Assembly: GCF_900451175.1 (NCBI RefSeq)
Contig: NZ_UGJJ01000001.1
Location: 248,001 to 312,000, forward strand
Length of the DNA: 64,000 nt
Direction: 5' to 3'
Source of the DNA: Kingella potus
GTDB lineage: Bacteria > Pseudomonadota > Gammaproteobacteria > Burkholderiales > Neisseriaceae
Position 1 is the first letter of the stretch. Every line of letters starts with the position of its first letter. Below are positions 8,238 to 16,128 of this stretch, piece after piece. The notes beneath the pieces were generated by a model that searched no databases, was not told the DNA's origin, and saw only the letters and a program-made list of their open reading frames with translations. The position numbers and the translations under genes were made by a program.

Positions 8238-8469
8238 AAAAATGTCGATCGTCAGCGATATGGTTTGCTCTAAAATTTACCAGTCGCTCATGCCTTATCT
8301 ATTTGATATGTTGTATATTTCAGCCAGTTTTAGGAAAAAATAGGTTAAATTTATAGGAATTTTTAGCATATCATATAGAAAAAAGGAGGCAGACAAAACG
8401 GCAAGCAGCGGTACAAATATCATGGTGGTCGGTTTTTTTACAAAAAAATCAGCCGAAACCATCGTCCAT

Positions 8470-8719
8470 CCAAACAAAAAACCGCCCGAAATCCAACTTT
8501 CAGTGGCGGCTGTTTTGGTAAATTAAGCAGACGTAGACGGTAGAAGTAATAGTCTGCTGTGCTTTTGTTGCGTTCGCTAATTGGGCAGCGGTGAGGGCGA
8601 TTACGCCTATAACGAAAAGTTCGATCAGTTTGTTTTGCTTGTACTGGCTTAGGCGACTTTTTCTCATGGGGAAATTCTAACCTAAGCGGAATTTCCTGAG
8701 TTATCTAGGACAGTCACTG
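8470..8719 (-). pseudogene. Relic of an IS1016-type (IS1595 family) transposase
   Basis: Reading the minus strand from ATG 8667 gives MRKSRLSQYKQNKLIELFVI, which I recognise as the N-terminus of IS1016-type transposases. After about 30 codons the frame shifts: another frame reads KSTADYYFYRLRLL, the next conserved segment. Beyond it only a degenerate TESW..GG trace of the DESYFGG motif remains and the rest is gone. TGAGTTATCTAGGACAGTC just upstream (8697-8715) looks like its outer end. This is an old, frameshifted and internally deleted copy, distinct in sequence from the intact element 700 bp away. Confidence 0.65.
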
Positions 8720-8933
8720 ATTTTTTAATACCTTGTTTTTTCAGACGATCTGATAATTGCAAGCATATCATCGCGTCTGAGCCGCTGACGGTATCCACCC
8801 GCCAAATTTTGCCGTCTAAAGCCTATTCGATGTGGCGCAGGTGTGATTTCAATTGTGGATTAAAAACGATTGGCACAAGCATGGTGGCAATATCGCGTTC
8901 GATGATTTCAAGTTGGTAGTCCAGCTTTCGCAG
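8700..8933 (-). pseudogene. Unidentified decayed gene fragment abutting the IS relic
   Basis: On the minus strand the frame from 8933 reads LRKLDYQLEIIERDIATMLV, continues to an in-frame TAG after LRHIE, then ALDGKIWRVDTVSGSD and LSDRLKKQGIKKS, and runs into the IS relic end. Composition looks protein-like on both sides of the stop, so it is probably the middle of an interrupted gene. No start is visible and no family was recognised. Confidence 0.35.
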
Positions 8934-9400
8934 TTAAGAAAAAGTGTTGAGCAGGAGCAGTGTTATTAGGTGAAACTGCCTGAAAATTAGATTTTATTTA
9001 ATTGAAAAATAAAAACTTGTCTCTGTATGCCATGGTTGGTTGAGTGTTCTGTTGTGGTTTCAAAAGGTTGGTTTTCATTAATTTGAAATTCACCTTTATA
9101 ACGAACATAGCCTGGGCGATCTGTCTGTTCAAACACCCGTAATGCACGACCGTCATTTTTGTGATTCAAAATGGCTTTGTTACCACGTGTCATAGTCTGA
9201 TCACCGCTTTGGCCCTCGCCGGAATAAAATAATGTTTGCCTATCATCAGCCCATTTATCGTAATAGCCATGTATTTCGCCTTGTTCAGGATGAGTGAAAA
9301 TAAAAACATTACTCGATTTTAAAGAAGGCGAAATGCCGTTTTGGCGGCTACCTCCAAAACGTTCGTGTAATTCAGAGCGTTTAATTACGGCTCCTGGCGA

Positions 9401-9408
9401 TAAATCAA
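9401..9408. repeat. 8-bp target site duplication, left copy
   Basis: TAAATCAA directly abuts the left terminal repeat; the same 8 bases recur at 10122-10129 next to the right end. Confidence 0.9.
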
Positions 9409-10121
9409 GGGGCTGTACTAGATAAGCCCTAAATTTCACACCACCGACGCAGCACTTTAAGCTGCTCGGACGGTGTACCAAAGTTAAAACGAAACTCACA
9501 TTCTTTCAAGAAAAGAGGGAAAGATTTACGGTCAATTCCGTTATATTTTCGCAGAACCCGTTTTGCCTGATTCCAAAAATTCTCAATGCCGTTGATATGG
9601 TTTTGTCTGTCGGCAAACAGCTTGCTGTGGTTGATGCGGTGGTGGGTAAAACCACTTACATCCAACACGTCATAGCTGCTTAAACAATCGGTATAAACAA
9701 TGCTGTCAGGCATGATTTTTCTTGTGATAACAGGAAGTAAGGTTTCTATTTTGGCATTCTTAACAACCACGGTATAAACCTTCCCACCCCGTTTAAGAAT
9801 ACCAAATACCGCCACTTTTCCCGCTGCTCCGCGCCCCCGTTTGCCTTTACGATGCCCACCGAAATAGCTTTCATCTAATTCGACAGCGCCATCAAAAACA
9901 GCGTCAGCTTCCAATGAAAGATAGTAGCTGATGACTTCACGAATTTTGCGGTAAAACAGTGCTGCTGAATTGGGGTGGATGCCCAATAAATCGGCAGCAG
10001 AACGGGCGGTAACTTCGAGTACAAAAAATTGAAGGAGTTTTTTTTGGATACTCTTTTTTAGTTTACAATGGGTTATCTTCATTTTTGCAGTCTATCATGA
10101 CTGCTTATCTAGTACAGCCCC
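9409..10121 (-). mobile_element. IS1016-group (IS1595 family) insertion sequence, intact
   Basis: A 713-bp element with perfect 19-bp terminal inverted repeats (GGGGCTGTACTAGATAAGC at 9409-9427 and its complement at 10103-10121), one transposase gene filling almost the whole length, and an 8-bp target duplication TAAATCAA on both sides. Size, ends and duplication length fit the IS1016 subgroup. Undamaged ends, target copies and ORF point to a recent insertion. Confidence 0.93.
9429..10082 (-). CDS. IS1595-family (ISXO2-like) transposase
   Basis: A 217-residue transposase, full length for the IS1016 group. The N-terminus has a small helical/HTH-like region (residues 1-50, SAADLLGIHPNSAALFYRKI). 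The ISXO2-like DDE-type domain begins with ELDESYFGGHRKGKRGRG around residues 68-85, includes VYTDCLSSYDVL and ends with HINGIENFWNQAKR and the RFNFG segment. Asp70 in ELDES, Asp131 in YTDCLS and Asn/Glu in NGIENFW fit the expected catalytic set. The reading frame is undamaged, so the element may be active. Confidence 0.93.
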   Translation of the reverse strand: MKITHCKLKKSIQKKLLQFFVLEVTARSAADLLGIHPNSAALFYRKIREVISYYLSLEADAVFDGAVELDESYFGGHRKGKRGRGAAGKVAVFGILKRGGKVYTVVVKNAKIETLLPVITRKIMPDSIVYTDCLSSYDVLDVSGFTHHRINHSKLFADRQNHINGIENFWNQAKRVLRKYNGIDRKSFPLFLKECEFRFNFGTPSEQLKVLRRWCEI

Positions 10122-10129
10122 TAAATCAA
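10122..10129. repeat. 8-bp target site duplication, right copy
   Basis: TAAATCAA immediately outside the right inverted repeat, identical to 9401-9408. Confidence 0.9.
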
Positions 10130-10140
10130 ATATCATCATT

Positions 10141-10353
10141 TCAGGCAGCTTTTTCTTTCAGCAGAGGAAAACCCAGTTTTTTGCAGCTTTCGACAAATTT
10201 GTAGGCGGCGGCACGACTAAGGACTCGGATACAATAGGTGTGAGTGGTGCATTCGGTGACGGAAATCACACCGTGTGCACCGAGTAGGTCGAAGGTACGG
10301 TCGGCGTGGGCGGGATTTGTGTGCTTGTCATATATACACCACAAATTTAACAT
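10141..10353 (-). CDS. Hypothetical protein (70 aa) upstream of the split SRA-like gene
   Basis: The ATG at 10353-10351 (MLNLWCIYDKHTN) gives a 70-residue product with ISVTECTTHTYCIRVLSRAA in the middle and a basic C-terminus. A longer frame goes up to 10431 without a better start, and further upstream the same frame is protein-like (LSDEAFVARW) but broken by a TAA, so this may be the surviving tail of a larger gene. It ends 1 base before the ATG of the SRA-like gene, implying co-transcription. No family was recognised. Confidence 0.35.
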   Translation of the reverse strand: MLNLWCIYDKHTNPAHADRTFDLLGAHGVISVTECTTHTYCIRVLSRAAAYKFVESCKKLGFPLLKEKAA

Positions 10354-10636
10354 AGAAATTGAATTTGTATCAAGCAGGCAAAGTTTTCGCGTAATGGCGA
10401 ATATGCAGTGAATCTTTAATAAGCCCAGCACTTTTTCTGAATGTTGTTACCAGCGGGCAACGAATGCTTCATCGGATAGTTGGCTTTCTTTTTTACCAGC
10501 ATAATTATTTTGAATATAGAATTTCCTATTGTTTGATAAATGAAAGAGCGGTATTTGCACACACATACTATTATTTTGTTGTCCTTTTACCTCTCTTTGA
10601 TAGAGGAAAAACATCGTTGACGAAATATTGCATCAT

Positions 10637-10894
10637 TTAGGTCAAATTCAACGCCATATAGTCTTTGGTGTGAATTTCGTCAAAATGCTGCTTAAAGGCG
10701 ACTTCGTCATCAAATCACTCCCACAGCAAAAAGCGGCTGGATTCGATGGTGTCGTGATGGACGGTAAAGATGGAACAGACTGTTTCGGTGAGCGTTTTTT
10801 CGGCAAGCTGTGCCAATGCCTGCTCGGCTTCTGCCAGTCTGATCGGGTCTTTGATCCACAGTTCGGCGGTAATGTAGTAACCTGATGTGAACAT
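10637..10894 (-). pseudogene. Antibiotic-biosynthesis-monooxygenase-like (quinol monooxygenase) pseudogene
   Basis: A minus-strand gene starts at ATG 10894 behind a good AGGAG site and reads MFTSGYYITAELWIKDPIRL, a typical start for the small ABM/YgiN-type monooxygenases. It proceeds through SSRFLLWE to an in-frame TGA (10717-10715), then continues in the same frame with FDDEVAFKQHFDEIHTKDYM before a second stop at 10637. LLWE(R)FDD...FKQHF..HT is the expected continuation of this family, so the TGA appears to replace a sense codon (normally Arg). Two stops in about 95 codons mark it as inactive. Confidence 0.65.
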
Positions 10895-11356
10895 GGTATT
10901 CTCCTATTTAGTATGTTTGATGAAGCTGCCTTGCGATGAAATCATAAGGGTAAAATATATCATATTGATTTATAATGACTTTTGAGCATAGTAGTTTGGA
11001 TCAATTCATTAAGCAAGGCGTGCAATCGCTTGGCGTAGGCTTAGGTTTTCAGACAGCCGCAATCCCCAATTCCCCGCCAATGCTGACCGCACCCATTCTT
11101 CATGTAACATGCTGTATGCCACGGACGGCACGGGAATTTCATGCGATCTTCTCGGCTGCCGCCCCCATTGGTCGGTGTGGTGGTTTTCCTTGTTTAACGG
11201 CAAAAGATCGATGGTAAAAAATCACTATATTAAGTGCAAACCTATGAGAAAAAATCGCTATGGTTGGCACGAAGATAGCAGGTTTTATCGTGTTATGGGG
11301 TTTCAGTCCTGTCTGCCGTGTGCCGCTTACGAATTAGAAATTCTTCTGTAAAATTT
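10895..11356. other. Gene-poor spacer
   Basis: About 460 AT-rich bases between the monooxygenase pseudogene and the ankyrin gene. A short frame at 11009-11203 (minus) and another at 10975-11217 (plus) have no binding site or recognisable product. One degenerate DUS (TTTTCAGACAGCC, 11044-11056) is present. Probably gene debris. Confidence 0.4.
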
Positions 11357-12415
11357 TTATCTTTTATAATTCACTTTTTCCAAAGGGATAACATCGGGAT
11401 TTTGTGTTACCCAAAGAATGGCTAATTTTGCCAATTCCAATGAATCTTGTCCGTCATCATCGCCTTCATAAAGTAGTGTTTTTAGTTCTTGAGCTTTGTT
11501 GATTTCGGTATTGGATAAAGAATTTCCTTGCGTGAAATAATCCAGTATTGCTGACAGCATTTTTTTGAAATCTTTATCCCAATTGCCGCCGCCATTTCTC
11601 AGTATCTCATCACGAATTTTGCCAGTAATGCGGATAACTTCGCCTTGAATGCTTTTGGCGTGTCCTACACTTGGCACTAAAAAATCCCAAAGATAAGCAA
11701 ATTGCTGGTCAAAGTCTCCATCAGGAACTGTAATCGGTGAAATGCCATCGTGCATATTGCGTTTTGCCACAGGTTCAACTTTAAACAAACTATAAAGCTG
11801 CTGCAGTCCGCTTTCGGTTTCAGGGAAAAACTCAGGGTTGAAGTTCTGGCGGTGAAATTCAAAATTTTCACCGATGCGGACAACTTGTTCTTTGGCGGAT
11901 TTGCTGATTTTTGCCCCTGATTTCAGCAATAATTCCGCACTTTTTGCCACATTGGCAATATCAATACTTTGACAGCGTTCAAGCATATACAGTAATGGCG
12001 TTTGATTTCTGCCGTTTTTGGCAAAAATATCCGCACCCTTTTCTATCAAGAATGCCGTAACTTCATATTTGCCATTGGCAGCGTGCAAAGCTGTGTCTTG
12101 ATATTGGTCGGCCGCGTGAATATCAGCGCCCAACTCCAACAAAACACGCACCTTCTCCACATTATTGACAGAAGCGTGATACCACAAAGCCGTTCTGCCG
12201 TAATAATCTTGGGCTTCAATATTTGCACCATTTTCTATCAGCCAGCGTATCCACTCTGCGGGAATGCTATAAAAACAAATCACGGGTTTTTTAATAAAAT
12301 CTCGCTCATAAGCGTTGATGTCGCATTTTTCAAATGTCTTTTTGAATATATCAAAATCTTTATTTTCAATGATTTCATAAATATTTTCCGGAAGGGTTTT
12401 TCTTTTACCTGCCAT
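11357..12415 (-). CDS. Ankyrin-repeat protein (352 aa)
   Basis: The N-terminal half carries at least three ankyrin repeats (for example NGANIEAQDYYGRTALWYHA, LGADIHAADQYQDTALHAA and KGADIFAKNGRNQTPLLYM, about residues 64-150). The C-terminal half (about 200-352) is a helical domain of unknown function. No signal peptide is visible, so it is likely a cytoplasmic protein-binding factor. The ATG at 12415 was chosen because GGAGAG lies 7-12 bases upstream; the ATG at 12430 overlaps this binding site. Ankyrin proteins of this kind often occur in accessory regions, sometimes as partners of toxins, but no toxin is adjacent. Base composition is more AT-rich than the core genes. Confidence 0.85.
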   Translation of the reverse strand: MAGKRKTLPENIYEIIENKDFDIFKKTFEKCDINAYERDFIKKPVICFYSIPAEWIRWLIENGANIEAQDYYGRTALWYHASVNNVEKVRVLLELGADIHAADQYQDTALHAANGKYEVTAFLIEKGADIFAKNGRNQTPLLYMLERCQSIDIANVAKSAELLLKSGAKISKSAKEQVVRIGENFEFHRQNFNPEFFPETESGLQQLYSLFKVEPVAKRNMHDGISPITVPDGDFDQQFAYLWDFLVPSVGHAKSIQGEVIRITGKIRDEILRNGGGNWDKDFKKMLSAILDYFTQGNSLSNTEINKAQELKTLLYEGDDDGQDSLELAKLAILWVTQNPDVIPLEKVNYKR

Positions 12416-12486
12416 GTTTTTTCTCTCCAAAGATCAAGATTCCAACAAAAACGCCAATGATGGCGCGGTTTTCAGGTTGTCTTATT

Positions 12487-13158
12487 TTATTCCGCCAACT
12501 GCCGCTGCCAGCCCAGCGTTGCCGCATAATGTTCGGTAATCGGTATTGCGCGGCGGCTGGTTTGGTTGATGTCGCTGCCTTCTTTGCTCCACAAAAAAGG
12601 CATAAAGCTGTACACGCTGTCGCCGTTGAGCATGGCCACTTCGTCTTGCCAGCCCTGCCAGCGCAGGTTTTGGTAAAACAGTTGTAAATCGCCGTTGAAC
12701 GTCCAGTTGAGAAAATCGGTGTAGCCCAAATCACAGTTTTCCCAACGCAGGGTATCGGGCGGCAGATAGCACACTTTGCCCATGCCGCCTGTCAAACCGC
12801 CGCCGTTGAGCGCGAAATAGCCGCCTGCGGCATCATCGGCGATTAAATAATAGGGCGCAGGCGCGGCGGGTTCGGGCTGGGTGCGTCCCAAATTCCACGA
12901 GCCCAAGCCGCGCGGCAGTTTGTCGCTGCCGCTGCCGAGAATACGCAGCCAGCCGCCGTCTATCAGAATGCCGCCGCTTTCATACACCACCGCGCCCATC
13001 GGCGAGCGTGTGGACACTTGGGTTTTGACCAGCTCGCTTTCGGCATCGGGCAGACGGCGCGGCAAGATTTCCACGGCGTTTTTGGCTTCCGCCAGCCATG
13101 TCTGAATCATCTCCCAAGCCGGTTCTTGCAGATTGATGAGTTCGTTTAGCGATTTCAT
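12487..13158 (-). CDS. DUF2625 family protein
   Basis: A 223-residue soluble protein with the features of DUF2625: a helical start (LQEPAWEMIQTWLAEAKNAV), the segment GAVVYESGGILIDGGWLRILG, and GRTQPEPAAPAPYYLIADDA followed by GGYFALNGGG. Function is unknown for the family. The start is supported by CAGGAG. It sits between the ankyrin gene and the DJ-1/PfpI gene on the same strand, in a patch where uptake sequences belong to foreign dialects, so it may be imported. Confidence 0.85.
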   Translation of the reverse strand: MKSLNELINLQEPAWEMIQTWLAEAKNAVEILPRRLPDAESELVKTQVSTRSPMGAVVYESGGILIDGGWLRILGSGSDKLPRGLGSWNLGRTQPEPAAPAPYYLIADDAAGGYFALNGGGLTGGMGKVCYLPPDTLRWENCDLGYTDFLNWTFNGDLQLFYQNLRWQGWQDEVAMLNGDSVYSFMPFLWSKEGSDINQTSRRAIPITEHYAATLGWQRQLAE

Positions 13159-13199
13159 GCGTACTCCTGGTAGCGTGTCGTTGGACTGCTGTCATGGGT

Positions 13200-13793
13200 T
13201 TAGGATACGGCGAAAGGGTCGTCTGTGGGGTCTGTTTGCCAGCAGTATTCGCATTTGTTGGCGATGTCTTCTGCGGTGGTTTGGCCGTAGTGCTCTGCGA
13301 TGAAGCCGAGCGCCATGTCCATCCCCGCCGAGACGCCGGAGGCGGTGTAGTATTTGCCGCTTTTTACCCAGCGGGCGCGGCTTTGCCATTCGACTTGCGG
13401 GCGTACGCTTTTGTGCCAGGCAAAGGCGTTTTTGTTGCCGGTGGCGGCTTTGCCGTCGAGCGCGCCTGTCGCGGCGATAAGTGCCGCGCCGGTGCAGACT
13501 GTGAGGCAGTAGCTGCTTTGTTCTGCCCAAATGGCGAGGTCTTGCAGGTAGGCTTGGTCGTGTACCAGTTGGCGGGTGGCCATGCCGCCCGGTACGAGCA
13601 GTACGCTTTGCGGCGGCAGTGCGTCGAGTACTTCGGTGTTGATGCTGAAGCCTTGGGCGCTGGTGATGGGTCCGCCTTCTCGCGAGACGTAGTGCAGGCT
13701 GGTCTGCGGCAGGTGGGACATGATTTCTATCGGCCCCATGATGTCTAGCGTCTGGTAACCGGGGAAGAAGAGGAAGTAGATGTGTTTTGGCAT
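13200..13793 (-). CDS. DJ-1/PfpI family protein
   Basis: A 197-residue class I glutamine amidotransferase-like protein of the DJ-1/PfpI superfamily, of the GlxA/isonitrile-hydratase-like branch. The start reads IYFLFFPGYQTLDIMGPIE, the nucleophile elbow is in YCLTVCTGAALIA (Cys near residue 99), and TASGVSAGMDMALGFI is the typical late helix. PGGMATRQL precedes the elbow. There is no AraC domain, so it is an enzyme-like or chaperone-like protein rather than a regulator. The start has a strong AGGAG site. The substrate cannot be deduced. Confidence 0.88.
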   Translation of the reverse strand: MPKHIYFLFFPGYQTLDIMGPIEIMSHLPQTSLHYVSREGGPITSAQGFSINTEVLDALPPQSVLLVPGGMATRQLVHDQAYLQDLAIWAEQSSYCLTVCTGAALIAATGALDGKAATGNKNAFAWHKSVRPQVEWQSRARWVKSGKYYTASGVSAGMDMALGFIAEHYGQTTAEDIANKCEYCWQTDPTDDPFAVS

Positions 13794-13911
13794 TTTGTTC
13801 TCCTGTTTTGGTTTGGTTGGTTTTGGGGAAACCGGTTATAGCTGAAAGGATAAGAAGACAGATAGTGTTGTGATCGGACGCTTTGTGCATCCATCCCATT
13901 GCAGCCAGCGG

Positions 13912-13949
13912 TTTTCAGGCTGCTTTTTCATTTCAGGCTACCTGAAAAC
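13912..13949. repeat. Two uptake sequences of foreign dialect
   Basis: TTTTCAGGCTGC (an AAGCAGCCTGAA-type word in inverse) and AGGCTACCTGAAAAC (Eikenella-type dialect) stand next to each other at the 3' end of the DUF6348-like gene, where the rest of the window would have GCCGTCTGAA. Confidence 0.6.
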
Positions 13950-14790
13950 TACGCCGCACAATTACATACTGCTTGCGGAACACAAATTCATCGCTGCGCC
14001 ATGTTGCCGCAAATGCTTTCAGCAGCGGCTCGGCGGCTTCAAAACGGACACCGTTTATGCGGCAGTCTGCCGTGCATTCGCCCGTTGCCGTATCGCGCGA
14101 GGCAAACAGCCGAATGGCAAGGTTTTCGTGCGAGGTTTCCAGCAGCGGTATCAAGCCTGCCAAACTCTGTGTCAGCAGGCAGCAAGGACAACAGCCGCCG
14201 TGTTCGCCGCCTGCTTCGGTGATTTCACCCATGCCCGTCAGATTGCCGAATATCGCCACGCGCGGCACGGCAAATTCGTCCGATTCCAGCGTCAGGCGAG
14301 ACAACTCGCCTGCTTCGGGCTGCAAGGCTTCGGCCAGCGCACGCCAATCCTGCATCACCCATTGTTCAAAACCGCTGGCCACCGCTGCGGTCAGCGTGTC
14401 AAAACCGCCGAAGCTGTATTGAAATTCAAATACGCCTTGCGGGAATAAATCGGGGTGGTGGATTTGAATGGTGGTGGCGCTGTGCAGCTTGCCGTCATCG
14501 TCCAGCCACGGCTCAATAAACAAGGGCAGCAGGCGGTAGCCCGTGTCGGGCTGGTATAGCCAGCCGTTGCCGTCTGTTTGCGTTGCCACACCTTGTGCGG
14601 AGAGTGCATCGCCGAGCAGGGCGGCGAAATTGAGCTGTTCTTCTTCGCGCGTGCCGTCTGGTTTGCGCGTCATCAGCGTGTAGCCTTCTGCGCTGTATGG
14701 GTCGGCAGGGTTGTCGGGCAGAGCGGGGTGGTTTATCGGGAAAACGGGCGGCTTGCTTAAGCCCAGTTTGCCCAGAAATTTTTTGAACAT
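13933..14790 (-). CDS. DUF6348-like protein (285 aa)
   Basis: A soluble 285-residue protein. The central part includes LPLFIEPWLDDDGKLHSATT, IHHPDLFPQGVFEFQYSFGG and GFEQWVMQDWRALAEAL, a pattern I associate with DUF6348 proteins. A cysteine-rich stretch (GGCCPCCLLTQ, about residue 203) and CTADCRINGV follow; the cysteines might bind metal. Function is unknown. Start supported by GGAGCG. The coding end overlaps an Eikenella-type uptake sequence (the last residues FQVA are encoded by it), fitting import from a relative. Confidence 0.7.
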   Translation of the reverse strand: MFKKFLGKLGLSKPPVFPINHPALPDNPADPYSAEGYTLMTRKPDGTREEEQLNFAALLGDALSAQGVATQTDGNGWLYQPDTGYRLLPLFIEPWLDDDGKLHSATTIQIHHPDLFPQGVFEFQYSFGGFDTLTAAVASGFEQWVMQDWRALAEALQPEAGELSRLTLESDEFAVPRVAIFGNLTGMGEITEAGGEHGGCCPCCLLTQSLAGLIPLLETSHENLAIRLFASRDTATGECTADCRINGVRFEAAEPLLKAFAATWRSDEFVFRKQYVIVRRSFQVA

Positions 14791-14927
14791 GGTTCGCTCC
14801 TATTTCTAGTGTTGAGGCCGTCTGAAACTTGCTTTGCCCGTTTTCAGGCTGCTTTTTGCGTTACCGAGACAGCATAGATTGGCATGCGCCCTATTGCTGT
14901 GATTTTAATCAGCCGACACATAAATAA

Positions 14928-14975
14928 AAAGGCTACCTGAAAAACGGGATGACACGCTTTCAGGCAGCCTTTTTT
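14928..14975 (-). terminator. Terminator built from foreign-dialect uptake sequences
   Basis: AAAGGCTACCTGAAAA and TTTCAGGCAGCCTTTTTT form an imperfect stem just after the MerR gene. The two arms are different dialect words (GGCTACCTGAA and, inverted, GGCTGCCTGAA). Confidence 0.55.
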
Positions 14976-14990
14976 GTTACGGACAGCCAG

Positions 14991-15329
14991 CTAGCCCGCC
15001 ACCAACAAATCCGCCAACAGCCGTTCCGATTGCTGCAAGCGCGCAATGTCCTCTGCCAACTGCTCGCGCGTGGCAGCAAGACGCGCACGCAAATCGGTGC
15101 AGAAATCCTGCGGTTCATCACGCAAACAATCGCGCATCAACGCCAAATCTTTCAACGGCACGCCTGCGCGGTTCAGCAAAGCGGCTTTGCGGACAAAAGC
15201 CACGTCTGCCGCATCGTATTCGCGCCAGCCTTGCGCGGTGCGCCGTGGCGTGAGCAAACCTGCCGTTTCGTAAAAACGCAGCATCCGCACGCTGATGCCG
15301 CTTTGCCGCGAAAATTCGCCGATTTTCAT
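14991..15329 (-). CDS. MerR-family transcriptional regulator
   Basis: A 112-residue regulator with the MerR winged HTH at the N-terminus (MKIGEFSRQSGISVRMLRFY, then GWREYDAADVAFV) and a dimerisation coiled coil (about residues 80-108). It lacks extra cysteines in the C-terminal loop, so the signal is not obviously a metal; one cysteine (DCLRDE) and another (DFCTDL) are present. It is divergent from a lipoprotein hydrolase gene, and the 73-bp gap contains a promoter with the 19-bp spacer typical of MerR-activated genes. It most likely controls that gene. Confidence 0.9.
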   Translation of the reverse strand: MKIGEFSRQSGISVRMLRFYETAGLLTPRRTAQGWREYDAADVAFVRKAALLNRAGVPLKDLALMRDCLRDEPQDFCTDLRARLAATREQLAEDIARLQQSERLLADLLVAG

Positions 15330-15343
15330 CTGAGTATTCCTTC

Positions 15344-15374
15344 TTGTTTCTCACATCGTGTCAGGGTGTATGCT
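15344..15374 (+). promoter_or_regulatory. MerR-type promoter with 19-bp spacer
   Basis: TTGTTT (15344-15349) and TATGCT (15369-15374) are separated by exactly 19 bases, longer than the usual 17 and characteristic of promoters twisted open by MerR proteins. The spacer includes ACATCGTGT, a small dyad. It reads toward the hydrolase gene and away from the MerR gene. Confidence 0.6.
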
Positions 15375-15402
15375 ACTGTTTTTCATTCTGAAAGGATACC
15401 CC

Positions 15403-16068
15403 GTGAACCGCAGACAATTTTGCACCGCCGCAGCCGCCGCCGCGCTTGCCGCTTGCGCCAAACCGCCCCGCACGCAGAAAAACCGCGCCACCGTGTTCAT
15501 TATCCACGGCTACGGCGCAACGGCGGACGACCATTGGTTTCCGTGGCTGCACACGCAGTTGGCGCAGCAGGGCATTCGCACGGTGCGCGTGCCGCTGCCC
15601 GATAGCGGACAGCCTGATTTTGACCGCTGGCAGCAAACGCTGGCGCAGTATATCGGCAAGCCGTCTGCCAACGATGTGTTTGTGGCGCACAGCTTGGGCA
15701 CGGTTTCGCTGCTGCATTATTTAACCGCAACCCAGCCCCGACACATCGGCGGGCTGGTGCTGGTGTCCGCTTTCGGCAAACGTATTCCCGCGCTGCCTGC
15801 CATCGGCGGCTTTAATGTTGATGCCTATATTGACCGCTGCCGCATTGATTTTGCCGCCGTTGCCCGTATGACGCGGCAGATTGAGCTGTTTGCCGCCGAT
15901 AACGACAGCATCGTGCCTGCCGACAATACGCGCTACGTGGCAGACCAACTGCACGGACATCTGCATATTCTCGCCAAAGGCGGGCATTTTCTGGACAGGG
16001 ACGGTTTTACCGAGTTTCCACCCGTATTGGCGGCGGTGGCGCAGATGGTGGGGCGTTTGCCGGCGTAA
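15403..16068 (+). CDS. Exported alpha/beta hydrolase lipoprotein (RBBP9/YdeN-like)
   Basis: The GTG start at 15403 follows AAAGGATA and gives MNRRQFCTAAAAAALAACAK: a twin-arginine-like RRQF, a hydrophobic stretch and a lipobox LAAC, so the product is probably a Tat-exported lipoprotein. The mature part has an alpha/beta hydrolase fold: FIIHGYGATADDHWFPWL, the nucleophile elbow VAHSLGTVSLLH, DNDSIVPADN and the catalytic His in AKGGHFLDRDGF. This matches the RBBP9/YdeN serine hydrolase group. A longer frame from 15358 lacks a binding site. The substrate is unknown; control by the divergent MerR protein is likely. Confidence 0.82.
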   Translation: MNRRQFCTAAAAAALAACAKPPRTQKNRATVFIIHGYGATADDHWFPWLHTQLAQQGIRTVRVPLPDSGQPDFDRWQQTLAQYIGKPSANDVFVAHSLGTVSLLHYLTATQPRHIGGLVLVSAFGKRIPALPAIGGFNVDAYIDRCRIDFAAVARMTRQIELFAADNDSIVPADNTRYVADQLHGHLHILAKGGHFLDRDGFTEFPPVLAAVAQMVGRLPA

Positions 16069-16081
16069 TGTGTATTATTGG

Positions 16082-16128
16082 AAAAGCAGCCTGAAAACCG
16101 TTGGCATGGGTTTCAGGCTGCTTTTTTA
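16082..16128 (+). terminator. Terminator from AAGCAGCCTGAA-type uptake words
   Basis: AAAAGCAGCCTGAAAACC pairs with GGGTTTCAGGCTGCTTTTTTA just after the hydrolase gene; a foreign dialect relative to the AGGCCGTCTGAA used elsewhere. Confidence 0.7.

Larger units (their letters stand above)
8987..10139 (-). pseudogene. SRA-like (ScoMcrA-type) restriction domain gene split by an IS
   Basis: If the IS (9409-10121) and one 8-bp target copy are removed, a continuous frame begins at ATG 10139-10137 (MMIFDLSPG) and ends at 8987, about 144 residues. Key segments are RSELHERFGGSRQNG, FIFTHPEQGEIHGYYD, FYSGEGQSGDQTMTRGN and VRYKGEFQ, which resemble the SRA-like modified-DNA-binding domain of ScoMcrA-type, modification-dependent HNH endonucleases. 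The protein stops after this domain, so any HNH nuclease half is missing or was never present. The insertion falls after codon 4, so the gene is dead unless translation restarts. It follows a 70-codon ORF with a 1-base gap, suggesting a former operon. Confidence 0.65.

Noticed and set aside
8295..8477. 60-codon minus-strand ORF (MFGWTMVSADFF)
   Set aside because: It begins within the eroded IS1016 relic and has no binding site; hydrophobicity reflects AT-rich DNA.
11009..11217. Short frames on both strands before the ankyrin gene
   Set aside because: No start signals or family resemblance; probably gene debris.
12416..12430. Alternative ATG for the ankyrin gene at 12430 (MERKN)
   Set aside because: This ATG overlaps the GGAGAG that serves the ATG at 12415.
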